DNA of 64,000 bases from Pseudomonadota bacterium (GTDB lineage: Bacteria; Pseudomonadota; Gammaproteobacteria; Burkholderiales; Burkholderiaceae_C): contig JAFEEG010000022.1 of assembly GCA_018241225.1 (NCBI GenBank), positions 124,001-188,000 on the forward strand. The letters are read 5' to 3'. Position numbers and translations under genes: made by a program. The notes below the pieces were generated by a model. It searched no databases, had not been told where the DNA came from, and was given only the letters and a program-made list of their open reading frames with translations. This document shows positions 24,489 through 31,918 of this stretch, one piece after another (positions within the stretch are counted from its first letter, which is position 1; every line of letters begins with the position of its first letter).

Positions 24489-25996
24489 GCAGCGCTCCTT
24501 TGGGTCAGCGCCTGTGCGGCATGGGCCCGGTCGGAGAAGGCAATGCGCTCGCCGCCCGCCACTTCCTGCCAGAGTTCGTGGCCACGGCCGGCCAGCAGCA
24601 CCACGTCCTGCGGTGCCGCCTGCGCCACGACCTGCACGATGGCGCGGCCACGGTCGGGCTCGACCTGGGCGAGCTCGGGGCTCGTGAGGCCGCGCAGGAT
24701 CTGGCTGATGATCGCGTCGGGCTTTTCGCTGCGCGGGTTGTCGCTGGTTACCAGCACGCAATCGGCCTGCGCCTCGGCCACCGCGCCCATCATGGGGCGC
24801 TTGATCGGGTCGCGGTCACCGCCGCAGCCGAACAGGCACCACAGGCGGCCGCCGCGCTGGCGGGCCAGCGGCTTCAGGCCTGCCAGTGCCTTGTCCAGCG
24901 CATCGGGCGTGTGGGCGTAGTCGACCACCACCATCGGCGCAGCGTCGTTGCCGGGCACGCGCTCCATGCGGCCGGGCACCGGCGTGAGGCACCCGCACGC
25001 CGCCACGGCGTCGGGCAGGCTCAGGCCCAGCGCGCGCAGCGCGCCGATCACGCCCAGCAGGTTGGAGACGTTGTACTGGCCGATGAGGCCGGTAGCCATG
25101 GAAATGGGCGTCGCACCGTTCTCGACCACGGTGAAACGCAAACCCTGCGCGTCGTAGCCGATGTCACGCGCCACAAGGCGCGCCGGCGTAGCGGCGGTCG
25201 AGAGGGTCCAGAGGTCGACGCCGTTCGTGGCGCCGCGCGAATGCAGTTCGGCCGCAAGGCTCGCGCCGTGCGGGTCGTCGATGTTGACCACCGCGGCGCG
25301 AAGGCCCGGCCAGGTGAAGAGCTGCGCCTTGGCCCGCCAGTAGGCGTCCATGCTGCCGTGGTAGTCGAGATGGTCCTGCGTGAAATTGGTGAACACCGCC
25401 ACCGCGATGCGCGTGCCGTCCAGGCGCCGCTCGACGATGCCGATGGACGAGGCTTCGATTGCGCAGGCCGAATAGCCCTGGCCGACGAACTCGCGCAGGC
25501 TGCGCTGGAGCATCACCGGATCGGGGGTGGTCAGGCCGGTGTAGCTCAGCTCCGGCGGCCTGCCGATGCCCAGCGTGCCCACCACCGCGCACGGCCCGCG
25601 CCCCGGCACGCCGGAGATGGCTTCGGACAGCCACCATGCGGTCGACGTCTTGCCATTGGTGCCGGTGACGGCCAGCAGGTCGAGCTGGTCGGACGGTTGC
25701 TCGTAGTAGTGCGCCGCGATGGGGCCGGTCGCCGCCTTCAGGCCTGCATAGCTGGCCACGGCGTCGCCGGAGAAGCCGAAGGCGTCGACGCCCTCGTGCT
25801 CGACCAGGCACGCGGTGGCGCCCTTGGCCAATGCGTCGGCCACATGGCGGCGACCATCGGTCGCGGCGCCCGGCCAGGCCACGAAGCCGTCGCCCGCCAG
25901 CACCTTCCGGCTGTCGGCATGCAGGGCGCCGCGCACGCGCGCACGCAGCCACTGCGCGGCTTCGGCTGGGGTGTGGAGTTGCTGGAGGGCGGCCAT
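24485..25996 (-). CDS. murE: MurE, UDP-MurNAc-L-Ala-D-Glu--meso-diaminopimelate ligase
   Basis: 503 residues. ATP loop AVTGTNGKTSTAWWL, TNFTQDHLDYHGSMDAYW, and the motif DNPRSEKP, whose DNPR loop marks meso-diaminopimelate rather than lysine as substrate. This fits a Gram-negative wall and the dapF gene further along. Start ATG 25996 is three bases after the ftsI stop; the stop overlaps murF. Confidence 0.97.
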   Translation of the reverse strand: MAALQQLHTPAEAAQWLRARVRGALHADSRKVLAGDGFVAWPGAATDGRRHVADALAKGATACLVEHEGVDAFGFSGDAVASYAGLKAATGPIAAHYYEQPSDQLDLLAVTGTNGKTSTAWWLSEAISGVPGRGPCAVVGTLGIGRPPELSYTGLTTPDPVMLQRSLREFVGQGYSACAIEASSIGIVERRLDGTRIAVAVFTNFTQDHLDYHGSMDAYWRAKAQLFTWPGLRAAVVNIDDPHGASLAAELHSRGATNGVDLWTLSTAATPARLVARDIGYDAQGLRFTVVENGATPISMATGLIGQYNVSNLLGVIGALRALGLSLPDAVAACGCLTPVPGRMERVPGNDAAPMVVVDYAHTPDALDKALAGLKPLARQRGGRLWCLFGCGGDRDPIKRPMMGAVAEAQADCVLVTSDNPRSEKPDAIISQILRGLTSPELAQVEPDRGRAIVQVVAQAAPQDVVLLAGRGHELWQEVAGGERIAFSDRAHAAQALTQRSAA

Positions 25997-25999
25997 GGC

Positions 26000-27748
26000 C
26001 TAGAAGCTCTCCTCCACGCCGGTGGTCACCACCAGCGGCTTGACCGCCAGGTCGGGTGGCACGTTCATCATGCGCAGGGTCTGCTGCACCACTTCGCTGA
26101 ACACCGGCGCGGCCACCAGGCCGCCGAAATACTTGCCGGCACTGGGCTCGTCGACCATCACCGCGACGATGATGCGTGGCTTGCCGATGGGCGCCATGCC
26201 GGTGAACCAGGCGCGGTACTTGTTGCTGGCGTAGCCCTTGCCCACCTGCTTGTGCGCGGTGCCGGACTTGCCGCCCACCGAGTAGCCGATGGTCTGGGCC
26301 AGCGGGCCGGTGCCGCCAGGGCCGGCGGCCATCTGCAGCATCTTGCGCACCGCCGAGGCGGTTTGCGGCGAGAACACCTTCACGCCCACGGCCGCCTGGT
26401 TGTTCTTCAGGATGGTCAGCGGCAGCACCTCGCCGTCGTGCGCCAGCGCAGTGTACGAATGCGCCATCTGCAGCAGCGATGCCGACAGGCCGTAGCCGTA
26501 GGCCATGGTGGCCTGCTCCACCGGCTTCCAGCTCTTCCAGGGGCGCAGGCGGCCAGTCACGGCGCCGGGGAACTCCAGCTGCGGCTTGTGGCCGTAGCCC
26601 AGCGCGGTGTAGACGTCCCACATCTCCTGGGGCGACATGCGCGCGGAGATTTTCAGCGCGCCGATGTTGCTGGACTTCTGGATCACGCCCTCCACCGTCA
26701 GCGCGCCGTAGTTGTGCGTGTCGCTGATGGTGAAGCCACCCATGCTCATGCGGCCCGGGCTGGTGTCGATCACGGTCTGCGGCGTGATGCGCCCCGCCTC
26801 CAGCGCGGCGGCCACGGTGATGGGCTTCATGGTCGAGCCCGGCTCGAAGGAGTCGGTGAGCGCGCGGTTGCGCAGCTGCTCGCCCGAGAGGTTCTGCCGC
26901 TTGTCGGGCACGTAGCTGGGGTAGTTGGCTAGCGCCAATACTTCGCCGGTGACGGCGTCGAGCACCACCACGCTGCCTGCCTTGGCCTTGTTGGCCGTGA
27001 CCGCGTCGCGCAGCTTCTGGTAGGCGAAGAACTGCACCTTGCTGTCGATGGACAACTGGATATCCTTGCCGTCGGTTGGCGGCACGGTCTCGCCCACGCC
27101 ATCCACCACGCGGCCCAGGCGGTCCTTGATGACGCGGCGCGTGCCGGCCTTGCCCGAGAGCTGCTTGTTGAAGAAAAGCTCGATGCCTTCCTGGCCGCTG
27201 TCCTCCACGTTGGTGAAGCCCACCACGTGCGCGGCCGACTCGCCCTCGGGATACTCGCGCTTGTATTCGCGCCGCTGGTAGATGCCCTTGATGTTGAGCG
27301 CGGCAATCTGCTGCGCCACGGGCAGGTCGACCTGGCGCTTGATCCAGACGAAGGTCTTGTCCTCGTCGGCCAGCTTCTTGTCGAAGTCCTTTTGCGGCAT
27401 GTCCAGCAGCTTGGCCACCTGCTTGAGCTTGGCGCGCACCTCGGGGTCGCTCTGCTCCACGTCTTCCGGGATGGCCCAGATGCTGGGCGCCACCACGCTG
27501 GAGGCCAGCAGCAGGCCGTTGCGGTCGAGAATGCGCCCGCGATTGGCCGGCAGCTCCAGGTTGCGCGCATAGCGCACTTCGCCCTGTCGCTGGAAGAAGG
27601 CGTTGCCGATCACCTGCACGTAGGCCGCGCGGGCAGCCAGGACCACGAAGCCCAGCGCAATGGCGGCCACGATGAACTTGCTGCGCCAGACAGGTGTCTT
27701 GCTCGCCAGCAGCGGGCTGGTGGTGTAGCGGACGCTGCGCCGGCTCAT
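26000..27748 (-). CDS. ftsI: FtsI (PBP3), septal peptidoglycan transpeptidase
   Basis: 582 residues. A single N-terminal membrane anchor (about residues 24-46), a class B PBP pedestal domain with NRGRILDRNG, then the transpeptidase domain with FEPGSTMKP (SxxK nucleophile), KSSNIG (SxN) and GGKSGTAHK (KSG). It cross-links septal peptidoglycan with FtsW. ATG 27748 overlaps ftsL by ATGA. Confidence 0.97.
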   Translation of the reverse strand: MSRRSVRYTTSPLLASKTPVWRSKFIVAAIALGFVVLAARAAYVQVIGNAFFQRQGEVRYARNLELPANRGRILDRNGLLLASSVVAPSIWAIPEDVEQSDPEVRAKLKQVAKLLDMPQKDFDKKLADEDKTFVWIKRQVDLPVAQQIAALNIKGIYQRREYKREYPEGESAAHVVGFTNVEDSGQEGIELFFNKQLSGKAGTRRVIKDRLGRVVDGVGETVPPTDGKDIQLSIDSKVQFFAYQKLRDAVTANKAKAGSVVVLDAVTGEVLALANYPSYVPDKRQNLSGEQLRNRALTDSFEPGSTMKPITVAAALEAGRITPQTVIDTSPGRMSMGGFTISDTHNYGALTVEGVIQKSSNIGALKISARMSPQEMWDVYTALGYGHKPQLEFPGAVTGRLRPWKSWKPVEQATMAYGYGLSASLLQMAHSYTALAHDGEVLPLTILKNNQAAVGVKVFSPQTASAVRKMLQMAAGPGGTGPLAQTIGYSVGGKSGTAHKQVGKGYASNKYRAWFTGMAPIGKPRIIVAVMVDEPSAGKYFGGLVAAPVFSEVVQQTLRMMNVPPDLAVKPLVVTTGVEESF

Positions 27749-28110
27749 CGCTGGCTCCTTGCAGCCGAGCCGCCAGCGGCAGATGCCGGGCGGCCCGTGG
27801 GTGGCGTGGTGGGCGGTGGCGGCGCCACGGCGGGAATCACGCTGCCATCCGGACGCACATACTGGGTAATGGCCGGCGTGGCCGTTCGCATCTTCAGTTG
27901 CTCGCGCGCCAGCTTTTCCACGCGCAGCGGCGTGGCCTGGGCACGCTTTTCCAGCTGCAGGCGGTCGAAGTCGAGCTCGATGCGGCGCGTTTCCAGCTCG
28001 GCGCGGTGCATCTCGGTGTAGAGCTGGCGTGCGGTGTATTCGATGTGCACCAGGTACAGCGCGGAGCCGATCACCGCGATCAGCAAGAGCAGGTTCAGGC
28101 GGGTCAGCAC
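27745..28110 (-). CDS. ftsL: Cell division protein FtsL
   Basis: 121 residues. A short N-terminus and one membrane helix (residues 5-22), followed by a leucine/arginine heptad coiled coil (about residues 28-75) that pairs with FtsB, and a Pro/Ala-rich tail. Start codon is GTG 28110, with a G-rich stretch upstream but no strong ribosome-binding site. Position between rsmH and ftsI is diagnostic, since FtsL is poorly conserved. Confidence 0.9.
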   Translation of the reverse strand: MLTRLNLLLLIAVIGSALYLVHIEYTARQLYTEMHRAELETRRIELDFDRLQLEKRAQATPLRVEKLAREQLKMRTATPAITQYVRPDGSVIPAVAPPPPTTPPTGRPASAAGGSAARSQR

Positions 28111-28153
28111 GTGCCACCCCCCGAAACCGTCTTGGTGAAAGCGCGGACCAGGC

Positions 28154-29074
28154 TCATGCAGGCGCCCCCGTACGTTCGGCCACGCGCAGGATGGCGCTGC
28201 GCGCGCGCGGGTTGGCCTGCACCTCGGCCTCGCTGGGCTTGATGCGGCCGATGGAACGCAGCTTCATTTCAGGGGCCTGCGCAAAAGGCGCACGGCGATC
28301 GAACACCTCGCGCGAATGCTTGGCGATGAATTGCTTGACGATGCGGTCTTCCAGCGAATGGAAGCTGATCACCGCAAGGCGCCCCTGGGGTTTGAGCACG
28401 GAAAGACTCGCCTCTAGCGCCTGTTGCAGCTCTTCAAGCTCGGCGTTGATGAAAATCCGAAGAGCCTGAAATGTGCGCGTTGCAGGGTTCTGGCCCGGCT
28501 CGCGGGTTTTGACCGCGCCAGCCACGAGCTCGGCCAGCTCGGCGGTGGTTGAAACTGGGCCCCGTTCTTGTCGGCGAGCAGCAATCGCCTTTGCAATCTG
28601 AACAGCAAACCGTTCTTCGCCATAGTCACGGATGACCTCTGCTATTTGTTGAGGTTCGGCCGTTGCCAGCCAATCGGCCACGCTCTCCCCGCGCGATGTG
28701 TCCATGCGCATGTCGAGGGGGCCGTCGAAACGAAAAGAAAAACCCCGTGCGGGGTTGTCGATCTGGGGAGAGCTGATGCCAAGGTCCATCAGAAGGCCAC
28801 CGACACTGGCCGGCGCCAACTCCCCCAGATGTCTGAAGCCCTGGTGCCGGATGGAAAAACGCGCATCCTCGATGCGCGCTGCTTCGGCCACCGCTTCCGC
28901 ATCCTTGTCGTACGCGATGAGCCGCCCCTCGGGCGCCAACTGCTCCAGGATGGCGCGGGAGTGCCCGCCGCGCCCGAAGGTCGCGTCGACAAAAGTGTCG
29001 CGCGAGCCCTGCGCCTGCAGGGCATCGACCGCCTCTGCCAGGAGCACGGTGGTGTGGGTCCATGGGGTGTCCAA
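28154..29074 (-). CDS. rsmH: 16S rRNA m4C1402 methyltransferase RsmH (MraW)
   Basis: 306 residues. SAM-dependent N4-methylation of 16S rRNA C1402. THTTVLLAEAVDAL at the N-terminus, the SAM motif DATFGRGGHSRAIL, DLGISSPQID, and the C-terminal VISFHSLEDRIVKQF are typical. The best start is TTG 29074, giving LDTPWTHTTVLL; any earlier start would run into mraZ. It follows mraZ by 17 bp. Confidence 0.95.
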   Translation of the reverse strand: MDTPWTHTTVLLAEAVDALQAQGSRDTFVDATFGRGGHSRAILEQLAPEGRLIAYDKDAEAVAEAARIEDARFSIRHQGFRHLGELAPASVGGLLMDLGISSPQIDNPARGFSFRFDGPLDMRMDTSRGESVADWLATAEPQQIAEVIRDYGEERFAVQIAKAIAARRQERGPVSTTAELAELVAGAVKTREPGQNPATRTFQALRIFINAELEELQQALEASLSVLKPQGRLAVISFHSLEDRIVKQFIAKHSREVFDRRAPFAQAPEMKLRSIGRIKPSEAEVQANPRARSAILRVAERTGAPA

Positions 29075-29091
29075 CGCCAGCTCTCTTGTCT

Positions 29092-29523
29092 TCAGAAGGC
29101 CAGGTCCTGGAGGGACTCGCTCGCCAGGCCGGCCGCCAGGGCTTCGGCCTCCTTCGCGTCGTGCGTGGCCTTGTCCCACAGCTCGAAGTGGCTGCCCATG
29201 CCCAGCATGAGCGTCTCGCGCGAGATGCCGGCCGCAGCCCGCAATTCGGGAGAAATGAGGATACGACCGGTGGAATCCATCTCCACGTCCATGGCATTGC
29301 CCAGGAACAGGCGCTTGAGCCACTGGTCCTTCAGGGGCATGGCGGCAATGCGTTCGCGGAACTGCTCCCAGGCCGGGCGCGGGAAAATCATCAGGCAGCC
29401 GTGCGGATGGCGCGTGACCGTGAGTTGGCCGGCGGCGGTGGCGGTCAGCACGTCACGATGCCGGGTCGGCACCGATAGCCGCCCCTTGGCATCCAGACTC
29501 AGCGATGAAGCGCCTTGAAACAC
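29092..29523 (-). CDS. mraZ: Transcriptional regulator MraZ
   Basis: 143 residues. Two SpoVT/AbrB-like repeats: the first with SLDAKGRLSVPTRHRD, the second with EMDSTGRILISPELR. MraZ forms ring-shaped oligomers and in E. coli represses its own operon by binding direct repeats upstream. Start is GTG 29523 (VFQGASSLSLD), which aligns with the family; the longer frame adds 23 odd residues. Five GTG boxes at 29570-29612 are its likely binding sites. Confidence 0.95.
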   Translation of the reverse strand: MFQGASSLSLDAKGRLSVPTRHRDVLTATAAGQLTVTRHPHGCLMIFPRPAWEQFRERIAAMPLKDQWLKRLFLGNAMDVEMDSTGRILISPELRAAAGISRETLMLGMGSHFELWDKATHDAKEAEALAAGLASESLQDLAF

Positions 29524-29569
29524 GACCGACGAAACCCTGTGATGACTGCCGGAATGGCCCCGGATTGGG

Positions 29570-29612
29570 CACTTGCCGACACTTTTTCCCACTTAAATGC
29601 ACTTTTTTGCAC
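29570..29612 (-). promoter_or_regulatory. Putative MraZ operator: five GTG boxes, 10-bp period
   Basis: On the minus strand GTG occurs with its complement at 29570-72, 29580-82, 29590-92, 29600-02 and 29610-12, exactly 10 bp apart. Four of the five are preceded by AA (AAGTG), and one box reads GTGGGA. MraZ operators in other bacteria are direct repeats of TGGG or AAAGTG type at about one helical turn, so the match is strong. The array lies 47-89 bp upstream of the mraZ start. Confidence 0.8.
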
Positions 29613-29638
29613 TGTAGCAGGAAACGCCTACCGCGCAA
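29611..29638 (-). promoter_or_regulatory. Putative mraZ operon promoter
   Basis: TTGCGC (29633-29638) and TACAGT (29611-29616) on the minus strand, with a 16-bp spacer, form a weak sigma-70-like promoter. Its -10 element overlaps the most upstream MraZ box, so MraZ binding downstream would block it. The remaining spacer to 29830 is AT-richer than average and may hold further promoter elements (for example TTTCCCAC at 29686-29693, which is GTGGGAAA on the minus strand). Confidence 0.45.
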
Positions 29639-29830
29639 CGGGGGTGAGCTGTATTTTTTGTAATGGAATCAACGACTTAGCAGCGTTTCCCACAGTCATA
29701 TCGATGTGGAAAAGTTGTTTAAAAGTAAGCACTTAGCAAAGGCATTGCATGTGCTTTATGAGACATGCGCACGCCGGACGGCATCGGCCGTCGCGCGCAG
29801 GGAGGTGAAAACTACCTGCACCAAACGCGC

Positions 29831-29861
29831 AAAAAGCACGCGGCGCCTCGAGGGCGCCGCG
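29831..29861 (-). terminator. Rho-independent terminator after hslU
   Basis: On the minus strand CGCGGCGCC-CTCGA-GGCGCCGCG (nine-pair stem) is followed by TGCTTTTTGCG. It lies about 45 bp beyond the hslU stop and separates hslVU from the mraZ operon. Confidence 0.85.
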
Positions 29862-29905
29862 CAATGGGGAACATCAGATTTTCAGGCCGCCGGGGCGGCG
29901 CGTTG

Positions 29906-31234
29906 TCACAAGATGAAGCGCGACAGGTCTTCGTCGTGGCTCAAGGCCTTGAGCCGGTCGTCGACGTAGGCCGCATCGATGCGGATGGTCTGGCCGGCGA
30001 AGCGGGTGGCGTCGAAGCTGGCTTCGTCGAGCAGCCGCTCCATCACGGTCGACAGGCGCCGCGCGCCGATGTTCTCGGTGCGCTCGTTCACCTCGAAGGC
30101 GATGCTGGCCAGCCGGGTGATGCCCTCGGGCGTGAACTCGAGCGTGACGCCTTCGGTGGCCAGCAACGCCTGGTACTGCTTGACCAGCGAGGCGCGCGTC
30201 TGGGTGAGGATGCTCTCGAAGTCCGCCACCGACAGCGACTGCAATTCGACACGAATCGGAAAGCGCCCCTGCAGTTCGGGAATCAGGTCGCTGGGCTTGC
30301 TCAGGTGGAAGGCGCCGCTGGCCACGAACAGGATGTGGTCGGTGCGCACGGGGCCGTACTTGGTGCTGACCGATGTGCCTTCCACCAGCGGCAGCAGGTC
30401 GCGCTGCACGCCCTGGCGCGACACGTCGGAGCCCTGGGTGTCGCTGCGGGTGGCCACCTTGTCGATCTCGTCGATGAAGACGATGCCGTTCTGCTCGGCG
30501 TTGGAAATGGCCTGGGTGCGGATCTCGTCCTCGTTGACCAGCTTGGCCGCCTCTTCCTCGATCAAAAGGCCCATGGCCTCGCCGATCTTGAGCTTGCGTG
30601 TCTTGCGCTTGGTCTGGCCGAGCTGGCCGAACATGCCGCGCAGCTGCTCGGCCATTTCCTCCATGCCGGCCGGGCCCATGATTTCGAGCGGGGCCCGCGC
30701 CTCGGCCAGGTCGATCTCGATCTCCTTGTCGTCCAGCTGATTCTCACGCAGCTTCTTGCGAAAGGCCTGGCGGGTGGCGTTGCTGGTGTCGCCCGTGGCC
30801 GACGTGCCGTCGGCGGCGCGCGCCTGCGGCAGCAGCACGTCGAGGATGCGTTCCTCGGCGGCGTCCTCGGCGCGCATGCGCACCTTGGCGCTTTCGGCTT
30901 CGCGGGTCTGCTTCACGGCCACTTCGGCCAGGTCGCGGATGATGGAGTCGACGTCCTTGCCCACATAGCCCACCTCGGTGAACTTGGTGGCCTCCACCTT
31001 GATGAAGGGTGCATCGGCCAGGCGCGCCAGGCGCCGCGCGATCTCGGTCTTGCCCACGCCGGTGGGGCCGATCATGAGGATGTTCTTGGGCGTGATCTCG
31101 GCACGCAGCTTGGGGTCCACCTGCTGGCGGCGCCAGCGGTTGCGCAGCGCGATGGCAACGGCGCGTTTGGCGTCGAACTGGCCGACGATGTGGTTGTCGA
31201 GTTCGGAGACGATCTCCTGGGGCGTCATCGTCAT
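29906..31234 (-). CDS. hslU: HslU, ATPase subunit of the HslUV protease
   Basis: 442 residues (E. coli 443). AAA+ unfoldase: Walker A GPTGVGKTE (about residues 56-64), Walker B IVFIDEIDK, sensor region GRFPIRVEL and the C-terminal SRFIL tail that docks into HslV. The intermediate I-domain lies between. The first ATG 31234 is the end of repeat copy D; a second in-frame ATG two codons on (31228) is possible. No clear ribosome-binding site precedes either. Confidence 0.97.
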   Translation of the reverse strand: MTMTPQEIVSELDNHIVGQFDAKRAVAIALRNRWRRQQVDPKLRAEITPKNILMIGPTGVGKTEIARRLARLADAPFIKVEATKFTEVGYVGKDVDSIIRDLAEVAVKQTREAESAKVRMRAEDAAEERILDVLLPQARAADGTSATGDTSNATRQAFRKKLRENQLDDKEIEIDLAEARAPLEIMGPAGMEEMAEQLRGMFGQLGQTKRKTRKLKIGEAMGLLIEEEAAKLVNEDEIRTQAISNAEQNGIVFIDEIDKVATRSDTQGSDVSRQGVQRDLLPLVEGTSVSTKYGPVRTDHILFVASGAFHLSKPSDLIPELQGRFPIRVELQSLSVADFESILTQTRASLVKQYQALLATEGVTLEFTPEGITRLASIAFEVNERTENIGARRLSTVMERLLDEASFDATRFAGQTIRIDAAYVDDRLKALSHDEDLSRFIL

Positions 31235-31315
31235 GTCAACGCCCGCCCGGCCGCTCGCAGGGCGTTGAGTGCCCCGTCGGGGGGCAGCGATACACGGCAG
31301 TGATGAGCGTGGGGG
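31232..31315 (-). repeat. Intergenic structured repeat, copy D, ends in the hslU start codon
   Basis: Minus-strand copy that fills the whole gap between the hslV stop and the hslU start. The hslV TGA is directly followed by CCCCCACGCTC. The distal stem is TCAACGCC paired with GGCGTTGA (8 of 8), enclosing 17 bases as in copy C, then CATG. Confidence 0.95.
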
Positions 31316-31861
31316 TCATAGAACTTCGATGGTGTGATTCATGTTGGTGTAGATGCACAGCTCGCCGGCAATGGCCAGCGACTTGCGCACGATCTCCTCG
31401 GCCGACAGCTGCGTGTTCTCGAGCAGCGCCTTGGCAGCCGACTGGGCGTACACGCCGCCCGAGCCGATGGCCACGATGCCCTGTTCGGGCTCGAGCACGT
31501 CGCCGTTGCCGGTGATGATGAGCGACACGTTGGCATCGGCCACCGCCAGCATGGCCTCCAGGCGGCGCAGCACGCGGTCGGTGCGCCAGTCCTTGGTCAG
31601 CTCGATGGCTGCGCGCGCCAGTTGGCCCTGGTGCTTTTCCAGCTTGCCCTCGAAGCGCTCGAACAGCGTGAAGGCATCGGCCGTGGCGCCCGCAAAGCCA
31701 GCCAGCACCTTGCCGTTGTACAGGCGCCGCACCTTGCGTGCCGTGCCCTTGATGACGACATTGCCCAGCGTGACTTGGCCGTCGCCGCCGATGGCGACCT
31801 GGTCGCCGTTGGGCGTCTTGCGCCGCACGCTGACGATGGTGGTTCCGTGAAATTGTTCCAT
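31316..31861 (-). CDS. hslV: HslV, peptidase subunit of the HslUV protease
   Basis: 181 residues. N-terminal-threonine peptidase of the proteasome type. The mature protein should begin at Thr in MEQFHG-TTIVSVRR, so there is a six-residue propeptide where E. coli has only Met. GDGQVTLGN, the Lys in VRRLYNGKVLAGFAG and AIGSGGVYAQSAA follow the family. The start codon sits in a perfect inverted repeat (31850-31872) and directly behind a sigma-32-type promoter; no Shine-Dalgarno is present. Confidence 0.96.
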   Translation of the reverse strand: MEQFHGTTIVSVRRKTPNGDQVAIGGDGQVTLGNVVIKGTARKVRRLYNGKVLAGFAGATADAFTLFERFEGKLEKHQGQLARAAIELTKDWRTDRVLRRLEAMLAVADANVSLIITGNGDVLEPEQGIVAIGSGGVYAQSAAKALLENTQLSAEEIVRKSLAIAGELCIYTNMNHTIEVL

Positions 31862-31872
31862 CGGAACAATTT
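31850..31872. promoter_or_regulatory. Perfect 10-bp inverted repeat spanning the hslV start codon
   Basis: AAATTGTTCC-ATC-GGAACAATTT, no mismatch, centred on the start codon; one arm encodes codons 2-4 of hslV. It overlaps the -10 box of the putative heat-shock promoter, so it could be a DNA operator. If transcription starts further upstream, it would instead form an mRNA hairpin that hides the start codon. Confidence 0.7.
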
Positions 31873-31897
31873 GGGGGCGGTCAGGCAGAAATGCAAG
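31869..31897 (-). promoter_or_regulatory. Putative sigma-32 (RpoH) promoter of hslVU
   Basis: CTTGCAT (31891-31897), 14 bp, CCCCAAAT (31869-31876) on the minus strand compare well with the heat-shock consensus CTTGAAA / CCCCATNT. The predicted start site (about 31861-31863) is at or within two bases of the hslV ATG. Confidence 0.6.
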
Positions 31898-31918
31898 ACC
31901 GCTTGCGCCAACTTACGC

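Noticed and set aside
24419..26932. 837-codon + strand open frame over murF, murE and ftsI
   Set aside because: Antisense shadow of three clear Mur/Fts genes; translation is rich in His, Gly, Arg and Gln with no domain.
29765..31303. 512-codon + strand open frame over hslU
   Set aside because: Antisense to hslU. Its end encodes ALSAPSGGSDT, which is only the intergenic repeat read through; the same peptide appears in another shadow frame at 15.2 kb.
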